Assembly: GCF_016808335.1 (NCBI RefSeq)
Contig: NC_053137.1
Location: 4,353,904 to 4,417,903 of the forward strand
Length of the DNA: 64,000 nt
Source: Panicum virgatum
Taxonomy: Eukaryota; Streptophyta; Magnoliopsida; Poales; Poaceae
Direction of reading: 5' to 3'
Part shown: positions 12,160 to 24,099 of the stretch, piece by piece
Layout: every line of letters starts with the position of its first letter
Numbering within the stretch: position 1 is the first letter of the stretch
Made by a program: the position numbers and the translations under genes
The notes under the pieces: model-generated
Seen by the model: the letters and a program-made list of their open reading frames with translations, nothing else
What the model was told of the DNA's origin: nothing
Database searches by the model: none

Positions 12160-12645
12160 ACTTTGCCGTGTGCCAGGGACTAGGCACACGACAAAGTGAC
12201 CATTTGGCCAGCCCGGAACACCAAGTTTGCCGTGTGCCTAGACCGGGCACACAGCGAACTGACCATAGTTCGCCGTGTGCCAAAGCCAGGGGCACACGGC
12301 GAACCTAAATACTTTGCCGTGTGCCAAAGCCATGGGCACACGGCAAAGTGGGAAATTTCGCCGTGTGCCTGCTTCCTGGCACACAGCAAAATCCTCCGTC
12401 ACACCGTTAGGCCAGCGGCGTCACGACGTCTGGCCTTTTTTTTTTGCCGTGTGCCCTTGGATACACACGGCGAATGTGTTTGCCATGTGTGCGACAGATG
12501 GCACACGGCAAACTAGGCCTCTGCCGTGCCTAGCGCTGCCGTCGGGGGTTCGCCGTCGGCCACTGACGGCGAAGTCTTCGCCGTGTGCGTACTAGGCTTC
12601 GTCGTGTGCTTGTGGCACACGGCGAATTAAAGAATTCCGGTAGTG
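12160..12645. repeat. Right subterminal repeat array and terminus of CACTA-1
   Basis: More than ten copies of GCCGTGTGCC and its complement GGCACACGGC, often as palindromic pairs, end at the terminus TTCCGGTAGTG (12635-12645). Confidence 0.88.
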
Positions 12646-13245
12646 CACGCGGGGTAGCTTTTGTCAAGCCTCACTGTAGACCGCATATTACCGAGGTACA
12701 CAGTGCAGCCGCATGCGCCGCATCTGCTCAGAGCCCATCTGCCGCATTAAATGGATACGATGGCACAACACCTTTTCATCATACCGCCTACGCCGCAAGC
12801 TACACGGCCCGTTCAGCTATGCGACAGGCTACGCCGCAAGCTACGCCCTGGCGCCGTTTCGACAAGACAGGGCATGGCTATGCCGGATGGAAGATTCCCA
12901 CGGGCAAAGCAAGGAAATCCAGGAATGAGATCTCCATCACCTGCAACGCCATAATGTCTGTACAATATATTATTTTATACTACATCATTGGGTCCACCTG
13001 TCGGGGACTCAACGGCCATGTACACGCCTCCCTTGAGATATAAAAGAGAGGCGCTCGCTGCACACTCTAGACTCTGGAAGGCCAAGGGAAGCCAGACACA
13101 ACACAAGCTCGGATTCACTCCGAACAACCCTGTTCTCAACCTCTTGAGAGCACAAGCAATACAACACACAGTGGACATAGGGTATTACATTCCGGCGGCC
13201 CGAACCACTCTAAACCTGTTGTGTGCATCGTGTTCTTCCACTGAA
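12646..13245 (+). repeat. Gypsy-type LTR remnant
   Basis: It contains a TATA box TATAAAAG (13039-13046), downstream sequence of the kind seen at the 3' end of grass gypsy LTRs (GACATAGGGTATTACATTCC, then GCGGCCCGAACC-like sequence) and no coding. Clear TG and CA borders and target duplications were not found, so this is a fragment. Its left border coincides with the end of CACTA-1. Confidence 0.5.
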
Positions 13246-15571
13246 ATTGGCCCCGCGCCTCTGCTCTTGGCCCCGCGCCCGAGTTTCGCTGCTGCTCCGT
13301 GGACCCCCGCCGCGCTGGCCGCACGCCGAGGCCCCCCCGGCTGTCCCTCTCCATCGCATGTTGACCAGGGCCTGCGCCCTGCCGCGTAGCCGAGCCGGAC
13401 TCGAGTCCGAGTCCGGCCGGGGCACGCCTCCCCGTGCCCTAGGCCCGCACGCCGAGACCGCCTTTGCGCCTCTATTTAAGGCGCCGGCCCTCGCCCCTGG
13501 AACCCCAACCCTCGCAGCGCCGCACTAGCCCTTGCGCTAACCCTAGCCTCCGCCCGCGCCATCGCCGCCGTGCGGGAGCTTGTGCTGAGCCGCTCCCGAA
13601 CTCCGCCTCAAGGTGAGGACCTTCGCTGGCCGCTTTTCCCCTTCCCTTCACGCTCCTGCGCGCGCACCCGCGCTCACCGACTCTGCTCTGCCGCCGCTCG
13701 CCGCAGAGCCACCTCACCGCCGCCGATCCACTCGTGTAGAGGCCGCAATTGGTTTCCCCGCGTTGCGCGCAAACTTCCCGTGTGAAATCCGTGTCAAATC
13801 GAGGCCGGAGTCACGAATACGCGTTACTCCGGCGACTCGCCGCCGCCCGACGCCGCACTCTGCATGATGCCGACGCCAGCGCCGCCGTCGACCGCCCCCT
13901 TTCGACCCTGGCCATCGGATTCGGATCCAACGGATCGGATCCGATCTAATCCAGAGCCGCACGATCGCCATCCAACGGCCCAGATCCGATCCAAGCCCGG
14001 GTCAAACCAGACCCATACCGGTCAACCCCTGGCCTTTTTGCAAAAGAGACCCTAGGTTTTATGAGAATCAACCCGCGGTCCAAGATAGTTCAAAAGTATT
14101 TACAAACCAGTCCTTTATTTTCCGTTTTAGCCCCTGAGCTTTTTTGAAATAGAACCCGCCGTCCTTGTGTTGTAGTTTAGCTTTTTAGCCCCTGCGATTA
14201 AGGTTTAATTATGTTTTAGCCCCTGGTTTCTTTAGATCTAACCCCTGGAAGCTCTATTTCTTTACAAATAAGTCCCAAGAACCTTGTTTTAGCCATAACT
14301 TCTTCATTTTAACTCCGTTTTCATCGATTCTTGCGTTCACGTGATCCTTGCAGCATGTGCGATAGCTTTATGACCTTGTTATCCTCTGTGAGCACAATTT
14401 TCTGTATCTTACAAATCTTTTCCATTAGTCCTTAACCCTATGGCTAATCGCGACTAAATCCTTAACTCACCGTTTAACTCATAGAATCGCCGTTTTAGCT
14501 CCGTTTTTCGCGTTTCTTGTGCTCTCATAACCGTAGCAGTGAGCCCTATCCTTTAGTACATTCTTTTAAAGCCTTTCTTTGTTTTGGTGTATTATTCTTA
14601 GTTGTATCTTTTGTTTGTTGCTTTGTATGTTTGCCCGAAGATTGTTCCGAGTAGAAGAATCGTTGTTCGAAGATTGAAGATCAAGTTTTCCAAGTGAGCA
14701 AAAGCTGAAGAGCAGTGAGAGTACCTTTTTCATTGGAGAAAGGCAAGTGACCCTAACCATCTTTCTGTCTATGCTTATTTACAAGAGTATTATGATGATT
14801 TAATTGGAACATGGAGAACCACCCAAGAAAACAGTACAACCACAATACTATATGGCTCTGGTCTTGGCTAAGTAACTAGATGATCTATATGTCGTGCTGG
14901 GGCGGTGATTGGTGGATTTTTCGGGTTATCGTGCTTTGAGGAGCGGGTGAAGGAAGCTTCGTCTTCTGAGGCACCGCAGAAAAAGAGACCAGTGCGTACA
15001 TATAGTGATTCTTTGGAAAGGCCTCGTAGCGTCCCTATGCAATCACGCCTCGGAAGTGTGGTATTGTGCCTAGCTAGCACATTGCGTGGTTGGGTTCAAA
15101 GTTCTTCGGAACTTTTACGCGAATTGTGGTGAAAGTGTACAACCTCTGCAGAGTTAAAACTAACCGGTTAGCCGTGCTCACGGTCAAGAGCGGCTTGGAC
15201 CCTCACATGATTAATAAACTTAAAGATGGATATAAATCACATTCTGGTTATTTCTTGTGGCCTTGCTGAGTACCAACCATAAGTGTACTCACCCTTGCTT
15301 ACTGCTGCTCAGAAGGAGAAGGTTTATGAAGTTTTCTGAAGATGTTGCTGAGTTCTAGGCATACGCAACCCCCAGTCGATTACCTGTGAAGTTTGGAGTC
15401 TCCGTTTCCAGGATAAGCTGTATAACTCTGATAATTTTCTATTTGTTGTAATTCTCTTTTACGTGATACTGTTACTGATTATTCACTTATGATGTCTCTA
15501 TATGTATGAAACTTTATCCTGGCATACATATAGTTATGCATTCGGTTTTGTCCTTAAAACCGGGTGTGACA
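13246..15571 (+). repeat. 3' part of a long LTR (GC-rich promoter, ends TGTGACA)
   Basis: It holds a TATA box TATTTAAG (13473-13480), a GC-rich leader with CCTAGCC-type untranslated exon sequence, then AT-rich sequence, and ends CGGGTGTGACA at 15571. The phrase CTCTGCAGAGTTAAAAC followed by AGCCGTGCTCACGG (near 15143 and 15170) also occurs in the solo LTR at 32751-36176 at a similar distance from its end (near 35472), so both belong to one group of long LTRs. I could not fix the 5' border. The open frames in the GC-rich part are probably not genes. Confidence 0.6.
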
Positions 15572-15950
15572 GGACCTCCTCCTCATCCTGAGCCACGACG
15601 GGGTTGCCCACAGCGTCCACGGCCGACACCGCCACGAAGAGGTCGGTGATGGGCCGCTTCTTCAGTGTCCGCTCATTCCCCAGCACATTGTCCTCGTCCT
15701 CGTCGACCTCCGCCACGCTGGGTCGCCCACTCGCCTTGAGCCACTGGTCCTCCACGGGGGCCGCTGCTCGCGGGAGGACGCTGGGCTGCTCCCTCGCCAG
15801 GAGAGGAAGAGGGAAATGGTAGGGAAGGTGGGGGAGAGGAGTGGAAGGGAGGGGAGGTGCCAGGGAGTAGATAAGGATGAAGAGGGAGGAGAGAGCAGCA
15901 CAGAGAGATAAGGCCGCGCATGAGCGCTTCCGTGCGGCTGGACGTTACTA
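15572..15950 (-). pseudogene. Gene fragment of unknown identity, cut by the LTR end
   Basis: On the minus strand a GC-rich open frame reads PVEDQWLKASGRPSVAEVDE, continues through NERTLKKRPITDLF and ends abruptly at the LTR border at 15571. The first in-frame start is a GTG, so the true start is unclear. Upstream (15756-15950) is a pyrimidine-rich leader-like stretch. The composition is that of a first exon of a grass gene. I do not recognise the protein. It may be a captured exon or the surviving 5' end of a gene destroyed by the LTR. Confidence 0.4.
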
Positions 15951-15978
15951 AGTCATTACCGTAGATGAATCTTGGATA

Positions 15979-16820
15979 CTAGTCTATTAACCCGTGCTCC
16001 CGCACGGGCTAGTTCGAGATATCTAATAATTATCTACCTCACACTCTCTCTAATCAATTAAATATTCTAATCTAGTATTATAAAGATACATATTTATTAT
16101 TATATAATTGTAATAATTGTGATAGATTTAGTTACTAATATTTTTTCTCACTTTGCATCACACCTTCATATATGTTTGATATGTATTTAATTGAACACTT
16201 TGTTTGAGCCACGTAAACAACATGAAAATTGGTATTCTTATCTCTTCTCTTATATATGAATATATGGTGAGTTGGTGACACACACATTATGATTAGTATT
16301 TTTATATAAGTAATAACATAAATAATATATTAATAATATTAGAAATAGTAATTTAGAATTCTATATTGAAGCGCTTTAATATTTTATTATAATAATATAA
16401 TTTTGATTAAGATTTGGGGTTTATTTTAACTTTTATTATGGTGTCATTGGATAAATATATATAAATTTAGGGGTTTATTTGATATTATTTTATAATGGCA
16501 TAAGTGGGTAATTTACATGAAGATTAGAGGCCACTTCAAGTTATTTTTTATAATGGCACAGAGGTGGGTATTTTGGATACATATTTAGAGGATTATTTTA
16601 GTCTATTTTCATAATGACAAAGGTAAATAATTTATTAAAAAAGATAACAGACTAAATGGCTATTATGATTAGAGTTGCCGAATTGATGACTAGATATTTC
16701 TATTTTTTGGAAGAATTTGTAGTATTTCTCTATTTTGTTGGACTGTTCAGGTAGGATCTTACGTGGCTTCACCTGAATATTTTTAAAAAAATCTACAATT
16801 AGTAATTAGTAATAGTAAGA
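15979..16820 (-). mobile_element. Small non-autonomous Helitron (842 bp)
   Basis: Read on the minus strand, the element starts TCTTACTATTAC at 16820, typical of grass Helitron 5' ends, and finishes with the hairpin CCCGTGC...GCACGGG followed by 8 nt and CTAG at 15979. The flanking bases are A before TC and T after CTAG, the Helitron A/T insertion preference, with no target duplication. The interior is AT-rich with no gene and no Rep/helicase. Confidence 0.78.
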
Positions 16821-17602
16821 TTGGGGTCACGTCTGCTGCTAGATCTGGACCGCAATCCAAGCAAATCTCCATAGCAGAGAGGACCTCTCTTGTCGTATTA
16901 TTCGACCGTACGGAAAGCATTTCGTCCTCACAGCAGCCAGAGTAGTATCTGATTGCTTAATTATTTGACCCTTCTGCTAGATATGTGCATCCAAGCCAAC
17001 CTCGTACAGTACGACGCTATTCATATCTCCTTTTCGATCAATACTGTTGTTAGCCTCTTGTGGAGCTAGTGCCTAGTAGCCCAGGGCTTCTGAAATGTTT
17101 TGTACCAAAAAACGTAGGGTAGTTGTTCTTATAACTTTTTTTAACCTTATGCCGCCGGATACTAATCTTTTGAGGAAAAAAAAAGGTTGGTCTTGCAGAT
17201 ATATACTCCATTTTCGATCTGTCCTATGTCAAACAATGTTAAATTTGATCAAGTTTTTCGTATGTCAAACAATAATGATTAAAATGTTTTCCTTTCTCTG
17301 GAACAGGAAATATGTGCAACATAGCATACGAGCTTCCACTGAAGCGGGAACAGTGAGCTACGTACAGTATAGTAACTGTGCCATCGGCAATTAAACTAAT
17401 GCACAGCGGGAATATAACACATACTTTTATTTGGAACAAATTAATTTCCATTCATTCGATCACCTGAACATTACAACCATGCATACTTAGCTTACTTGGT
17501 GGTGCTACTATAGCTACGTAGTGGTGCCGTGCTAGTTATTACGATCGACTAACAAATTATCCGTCCAAAAAAAAAGACTAACAAATTATCACCTAATTAA
17601 AA
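16821..17602. other. Unique-looking spacer, no gene seen
   Basis: No recognisable coding or repeat structure. With the LINE removed, this stretch is the far 3' flank of the zinc-finger gene at 24884-25369. Confidence 0.5.
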
Positions 17603-17992
17603 AGGATATGCATGAATTTTTTTTTGAGGGGTCAACGGGGAGGGGGGGAGGATTCCCCACCTGATTTTTCATTTCTCACTGTGGCCCTGAATGACCAGAT
17701 AGAGTAGAGTTATTACAAATGGGTTTTACATTGCCAAAGAAAAGAGGAAACACCAATGATCGCCTAAGCGTCGCTCAGTACATGGCAGGCGGCAGCTCCA
17801 TGATTTGGCTTCCCATCTGCACGCGTGCAGGGTCTGATGTAACGACATGGTCTCCTGGCGGAAGATGAGTCCATTCCTGCGTTTCCATAATTGCCAGCAG
17901 CAAAGGATGATGAAGGTGTCATAGTGGCCACCTTCCACGTGTGGGGGGCGAGGAAGCTGTTGGATGTGTCTGGCTTCAAGGTCAGTAGGAAC

Positions 17993-18508
17993 TGTTAAAT
18001 TTCTAGGATCACACAGTGCACGGATCGAGTAGGATTTCTTTCTCTTTTCTTGATCTGAGTACAAAAGGAGTCGCAGATCTAGAACATAAAGTACACAGGA
18101 AGGGAGAAGTAGAGACCATCACCACCGGTGGAGCTTGAAGTGGCCATCTCTGGTTCGTTGATGGAGATCCGCTTAAGGGCGGCGACGAGCGGTGCAGAGG
18201 AGTCGTGGGCGTAGCGCCGGAGTCGAGGATGGTGGCAGCGACGTCGATGGATCAGCGTCAACGGCGGCGGCGGTGAGTCTTTCCGCTGCTCCAGCGCCCC
18301 CTCCAGATCGGCTAGGGTTTAGGGAATGTGGGTGAGGGTGCTGGCGGCGCGGTGAACCTCATACCGAGTGCCTGGCCCTTCACCCCCTTTTATATGGCAC
18401 TGTACAGCGGGGGCCCACCAACCATTAAGGGTTGGACGCCCCCGATCAGGGCGCGGATTAAGGGCCTAATAGGCCGTTGGGCCCATTAGGAAGGAGATCA
18501 ATCCAACA
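17993..18508 (-). repeat. 3' LTR of the copia element
   Basis: 516 bp. It pairs with 24100-24591. On the minus strand it is preceded by the purine-rich tract AGATCAAGGGGGAGAA (18509-18524). Confidence 0.93.
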
Positions 18509-18701
18509 TTCTCCCCCTTGATCTCACTTTGTACTTTATACTTTAACTTGAAACCTTTTTTCTTTAATTGTTCCCTCACAGATTAATGAATAGAGCATGT
18601 TTTATCGTCACGGTCCAAGACCGATAGACTCAACAGCTACCATACACATCACTGTTTTGAAACAAATTCTTTATCTTTTGGGCCCTTTTATTCTCCAGAA
18701 A

Positions 18702-21700
18702 TCACAGGGTTTTCCTTAAACCCATGCCGGCTATGTGTTCCATGAACACATTGGGTGATAAGCCTTTAGTGAGCGGATCCGCAAGCATTTTCTTTGTGCT
18801 TATATGCTCGAGTGTAATAGAGTGATTCTGGATTTTCTCCTTCACAACATAAAACTTTATGTCAATGTGTTTGGCAGCACCACTTGACTTATTGTTGTGA
18901 GCATAAAACACTGCTGGTTCATTGTCGCAGTACATTCTGAGTGGTCTTTGAATGCTGTCTACCACTCTTAAACTAGGTATAAATTTCTTTAACCATTCAA
19001 CCTGCCCCGATGCCTCATAACATGCCACAAATTCAGTGTACATCGTCGATGATGCAGTGACGCTTTGTTTGGAGCTTTTCCACGATATAGCTCCCCCTGC
19101 AAGTGTGAACACATAACCAGACGTGGACTTTCGGTCATCGATGTCCCCCGCAAAATCCACATCTGAGTACCCTTCTATCTCTAGGGAATCGGATTTTCTG
19201 TATGTTAGCATGAGGCCTTTTGTGTCTTGCACATAACGTAAAGCTTTCTTTACCATGATCCAGTGTGCCTGTCCTGGATTACTTTGATATCTGCCAAGTA
19301 TCCCGGTAACAAATGCTAAGTCAGGGCGTGTACAAACTTGAGCATACTGTAGGATTCCGACAGCTGAAGCATATGGAACCGCTTTCATTTGATCGATCTC
19401 AAACTGGTTCCTGGGACATTGAAATTTCCCAAATCTATCGCCCTTGATTATTGGAGCAGGTGAAGGCTTGCACATATGCATACTGTACTTCTTTAGAACC
19501 TTTTCTAAGTATGCCTTTTGTGATAGTCCTAATACCCCCTTTGTTCTATCTCGGTGAATTTCAATTCCCAAAACAAATCGCTCTTTCAAAGTTTGAGGAC
19601 AAGAATTTCTTTGTCTCCAGTAGCAGACCAACATCGCTACTAGCAAGTAGAATGTCATCCACATACAGGATCATGAAAATAAATTTTTCACTTCTGAACT
19701 TTGCATAAATGCAATTATCCTCCTCATTTTCTTTAAATCCAAATTTCCTTATGGTTTCATCAAACTTTAAATACCACTGCCTAGAGGCTTGCTTTAATCC
19801 GTAAATGGATTTCTTTAAGCGACATCCCATATGTTCTTTTCCTTTCACGACAAAACCTTTCGGTTGAGCCATGTAAACATTTTCATACAGATCTCCGTTA
19901 AGGAACGCCGTCTTTACATCCATCTGATGTAATTCTAAGTCATAATGTGCCACCAATGCCATTATAATCCTGAAGGAATCTTTACACGAAACCGGAGAAA
20001 AGGTTTCGTTATAGTCTATCCCTTCCCTTTGTGTAAAGCCTTTTGCCACGAGTCGTGCTTTGAACTTTTCTACATTCCCTTTGGAGTCATGTTTTATCTT
20101 GTAGACCCATTTGCAGCCTATTGTTTTGGCTTCTTTAGGAATTTCCTCTAAGTCCCAAACACCATTGGAACTCATTGATTTCATCTAATCCTTCATAGCT
20201 TCCAGCCATTTAGATGAGTGAATACTTTTCATGGCTTCTTCATATGAAGTGGGATCACCCTCCATATAGACTTCTTCTGTATTATAAACCTCGTAGTCAC
20301 TAGAAATAGCCGACCTTCTTTCTCTTTATGACCTTCTAAGGGCCACTGCTTGTGGCACATTTTGTGCCTCAACTTCTGGCACATTTTCCATAGGGGGTTG
20401 TAGCTCCTCCTCCTCATGTCCAACCGCGGGTTCAGGCAGTTCCTGGATGACAGGTTCCAAACCTTCGCTCACTGTTGGTATGGGTGGAGTTGCGACAGGT
20501 GTTGTCACTGTAATATCTGGAATAGTTGGCGCAGCAGCAACCGAAGAAGGTACTGGCGTCACTATTTCAGGAACTTTTGGTGCAGCATCAACAGGTAGTG
20601 AGAAAAATAGCTCTTGAATCCTAGGAGTAGGCACATACACCCGCTTCTCCTCAAGGTCAATTTCTCTAGGTATCATGCTCCCCCTGATCATTTCATTTTC
20701 TAGAAAGACAGCATGTCTCATTTCTACGAACTTTGTATGTCTGTCTGGACAGTAGAAACAAAAACCTTTCGACTTTTCAGGATAACCGATAAAATGGCAG
20801 CCTACAGTTTTGGGATCCAATTTTCCAATACTTGGATTAAAAACTTTAGCCTCAGCTGGGCTCCACCAGACCCGAAGGTGAGTCAGTGAGGGTTCTCTTC
20901 CTGTCCACAGCTCATACGGTGTTTTGGGCACCGATTTGCTTGGCACTCTGTTGAGAATATAGATGGCGGTTTTTAACGCCTCCATCCACAGACTCAATGG
21001 CAGTGTAGAATAACTCATCATACTGCGCACCATATCCATCAGTGTACGGTTGCGCCTTTCAGCTACTCCATTTTGCTGAGACTCGCCTAGTGTGGAATAT
21101 TGGGCAACTATACCATTTTCCTGTAAAAATCTCACAAAAGGTCCAGGAACTTGTCCATAAGGGGTATGTCGACCGTAGTACTCCCCTCCACGGTCTGACC
21201 TTACTATTTTAATTCTCTTGTCAAGCTGATTTTCAACCTCAGCTTTGAATATTTTAAATTTATCCAATACCTCAGATCTTTCTTTAATTGGATAAATGTA
21301 ACCATAGCGGGAGTAATCGTCTATGAATGTTATGAACGAATCATAGTCATCCACACTTTTCACAGGAAACGGGCCACATATATCAGTGTGGATTATTTCT
21401 AATGTTCCTGCACTTCGTTTGGCAACCTTTTTAATTTGCTTTACAAATTTTCCTTTAATGCATTCAACGCATTGTTCAAGATCAGAAAACTCTAGCTGAG
21501 GAAGAATTTCACTCTTTACTAATCTTTTAATTCTCCCCCTCGAAATATGGCCTAAACGACAGTGCCATAATTTCGATGAAGTATCTTGAGTTCTCTTTCT
21601 TTTCTTTGTTTCTTTCTCTGACAAGGATTCATTCACATTCACATCACATACAGAATGCACTTTATCATGCATAGATAGTAAATAAAGATCATTGTAAAGG

Positions 21701-22056
21701 AAAGCATCACCAATACAATTATTATCAAACCATAGTTCACATTTGCCATTCGCAAAATGACAACCAAAACCATCTATTTTTAAGCGTGATACATTGATCA
21801 AGTTTCTTTGAAGCGAAGGGACAAATAAAACATCTTTTAATATAAGCATGAAACCATTAACTAGCTCGAGGGAGACATCGCCAACAGCTTCCACATCTGC
21901 TTGTACTCCGTTCGCGACTTTAATGTGTCTTTCACTTCTTTGCGTAGTACTTGTCGAACAGAATCCCTGTAAAGAATTTGCAACATGCACAGTTGCAATA
22001 GAATCAATCCACCAAGTAGATTTAGAAAAACTGTATATACAGGGATTCATTAACAA
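18702..22056 (-). pseudogene. Copia pol: protease, integrase, reverse transcriptase, RNase H, with lesions
   Basis: The first part (22056-20326) opens with a protease block WWIDSIATVHV, where the catalytic D-S-G is D-S-I. It is followed by the GAG-pre-integrase zinc motif (WHCRLGH, CVECIKGK) and the integrase core with the D-D-E residues in HTDICGPF, SDRGGEYY and ESQQNGVAERR, all present. A TAA at 20326-20328 and a TAG at 20185-20187 interrupt the linker in frame. The reverse transcriptase follows (20184-19561) with the catalytic YVDD intact. A small deletion near 19590 shifts frame into the connection and RNase H part (to 18702) with YSDVDFAG, TEFVACYEA and MYCDNEPAV. The enzymes copy and integrate element RNA. 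This copy cannot make a complete polyprotein. Confidence 0.9.
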
Positions 22057-22939
22057 ATGAAATTACATTCTCACCATTCTTTGCCATTATCATCTTTAAG
22101 TAGCCAGGACAATCTGCTTTACGATGCCCCTTGTCATGGCAGTGGAAGAACTCATCTTGAACTAGAGGGCGCTGTAGCTGATACTTCTGTGGCATAGGGG
22201 CTTTGTCTTTGGCTTTAGAAGAAGAAGCAGCATGGAAAGGCCTTTTCTTGTTATTATGCACAAAATTGACAGACCCATCATTCTGTTTCTTGAGTCTATC
22301 TTCCTCTTGCGCACACATGCCAATTGCCTTTTCTATATTCCACTTCTCTGGCTGTGAGTTATAGTTTACAACGAACGTTGCAAACTCTTTTGGCAGAGAG
22401 GCAAAAACCAGGTGCACCATAAACTCTTCCTTGAGATCCAAGTTCATTGGTTTGAGCTTGGAGTTCAAGACACACATCCCCATAATATGATCTCTTATAG
22501 TACCGGCATTGCCATAGTACCTCTTTGTGACCAATTGCTCTATGATCTGTGTGGCATAAGTCTTTGAAGAACCAGTAAACTAGTTCTTTATCTTTTCAAG
22601 GTACTCTGCAGCTGAATCACACTCTCCAATTGAACCCAAAATGTTAGGATCAATTGTGTTCTTTATCACTACCACACATTTCTTGTTGGCATTATTCCAC
22701 TTTATCTTTTGGAGATCATAAGTCATCTTTAAAGGAGCATAGTCCCTTTCCTTTTCCTGCCACTCAGCATCAGTGTCAGATTCCCCTCTCACCGGAGCCG
22801 GTGGCTCAGTGGGCTTTGGAGTGGTGATCATCTCATCCACCTCTCCACAGACGAAAGCAAGATCAACCATCTTGATCCATTCGCCATAGTTGTCTCCGTT
22901 TAGAGTTGGGATGTGATTGATGAATCCCATCAAGTTCAT
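22022..22939 (-). pseudogene. Copia gag with one stop and a broken zinc knuckle
   Basis: The ATG at 22939 directly follows an acceptor-like TTTTCAG and opens MNLMGFINHIPTLNGDNY, the usual start of copia gag. The UBN2-type region follows. A TAG at 22580-22582 (probably from CAG) interrupts it in frame. The knuckle reads FFHCHDKGHRKADC, so the first of the three cysteines of CCHC is missing. An extra T in a T run near 22030 puts gag out of frame with the protease. Gag packages element RNA in virus-like particles. This copy is probably not functional. Confidence 0.85.
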
Positions 22940-24084
22940 CCCCGCTGAAAATTTCAAAAAATAGTGAGAACATAATAACAACAATTGCATGTAATAATTC
23001 TAACGTTGGTCAAAAATAGAACATACAACTGTTTATGCAATTAAATCTATATCACCGTTGGGCAGAAATAGAAATAAATGCACAAGAACTATGAAATTAC
23101 AGTATTATAATTAACAACATTGGTCAGAAAATTAACAATACCATCATCCTAAAAATAACCTTTTAACCATGCTTTTAAAATTTAATTGTCTCGTTGGTTC
23201 GAATTAAAGTAAAAAAGCAACTATATAAACTTAGCAGCGGAAACATGTAGGAATTTCTATTTCCAGAAGCAAAACTATAAACTTTTATCTCTAAACAATA
23301 AACACGTTGGTGCAAAATTGAATAGAGATCAAACTATAATCAAAACCATTCAAACAAACTATTGAAATTGCTTCTGGAAAAAAGAAAAAACAATAAAATG
23401 GAACACTCATCAGGCGGCCCAGAAGCAAAATACAGCCCGCGGCCTGCTCGGCCGCCTCCTCTTGGGCCCAAGGTCCGACAGCCAACGGCCAGGCCGCCGA
23501 ATTGGCGTGCCGCGGCATCCGCTCCCCCGCCTGCATGGGCTGCCTGCTGGCCCAGGAGGCAAGACGCTATCTCGGCCGCCAATCTTGATCGGACGGTCGT
23601 CCACGCGTTTCGCCGGATCAAAACTCGTCGACGACGCGGCGTCCCCCAAACCCTAGGTCATTTGCTCCTCCCCTTTCTCTCTCCACTGCACAGCGGCGAC
23701 GGCCACTGGCCATGGTGGCCGGGCGGGACGGCGCCGCCGCGGCTTGCTCGCCGGCGCGCGCGCTCACCAGAGGGTGAGCGCGCCGCCGTCGAGCCGGCCG
23801 TGGACGGAGCCATGCTCTCGAGCCCCGCGCGCGCGACCCCAGCGTCTCGGAGCGGCGAGCAGGCGGCTCCTCTGTACCGTGAAGTCCGGCGAGCAACGGC
23901 GCAAGCACGTCGCGCGCACCGGCGGCGGCAGTGGCGCGTAGACCAGGTAGTTCCCGCGCCCTTTCATCTCTAGGGTTAGGGTTAGATCCTTTCTGTTCGA
24001 TTCGAAATCGATTCGCTTTTCTTTGACTTTTGTTTCGATTCGCACTCGAATCTTTCTTTCCCGACCTCGATCTACACGTGTGTA
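22940..24084 (-). other. Copia leader region
   Basis: Long untranslated leader between the primer-binding site and gag. Its half nearest the LTR (about 23400-23950) is very GC-rich with open frames in all directions, none resembling a protein. The gag-proximal part (about 22990-23300) is AT-rich. The TTTTCAG just before the gag ATG suggests the leader may contain an intron. Confidence 0.55.
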
Positions 24085-24098
24085 GGCGACTGATACCA
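24085..24098 (-). promoter_or_regulatory. Copia primer-binding site
   Basis: On the minus strand, one base after the 5' LTR, TGGTATCAGTCGCC begins with TGGTATCAG, complementary to the 3' end of initiator methionine tRNA, the usual primer of plant copia elements. The last bases deviate. Confidence 0.8.
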
Positions 24099-24099
24099 T

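Noticed and set aside
12180..12600. Overlapping open frames rich in Cys/His/Arg
   Set aside because: They are translations of the GCCGTGTGCC subterminal repeats of CACTA-1.
13130..13970. Many 60-130-codon open frames
   Set aside because: They fall in the GC-rich leader of an LTR remnant with a TATA box upstream and no conserved protein.
23360..24000. 203-codon plus-strand frame in the copia element
   Set aside because: It lies antisense in the GC-rich leader between the 5' LTR and gag and has no domain.
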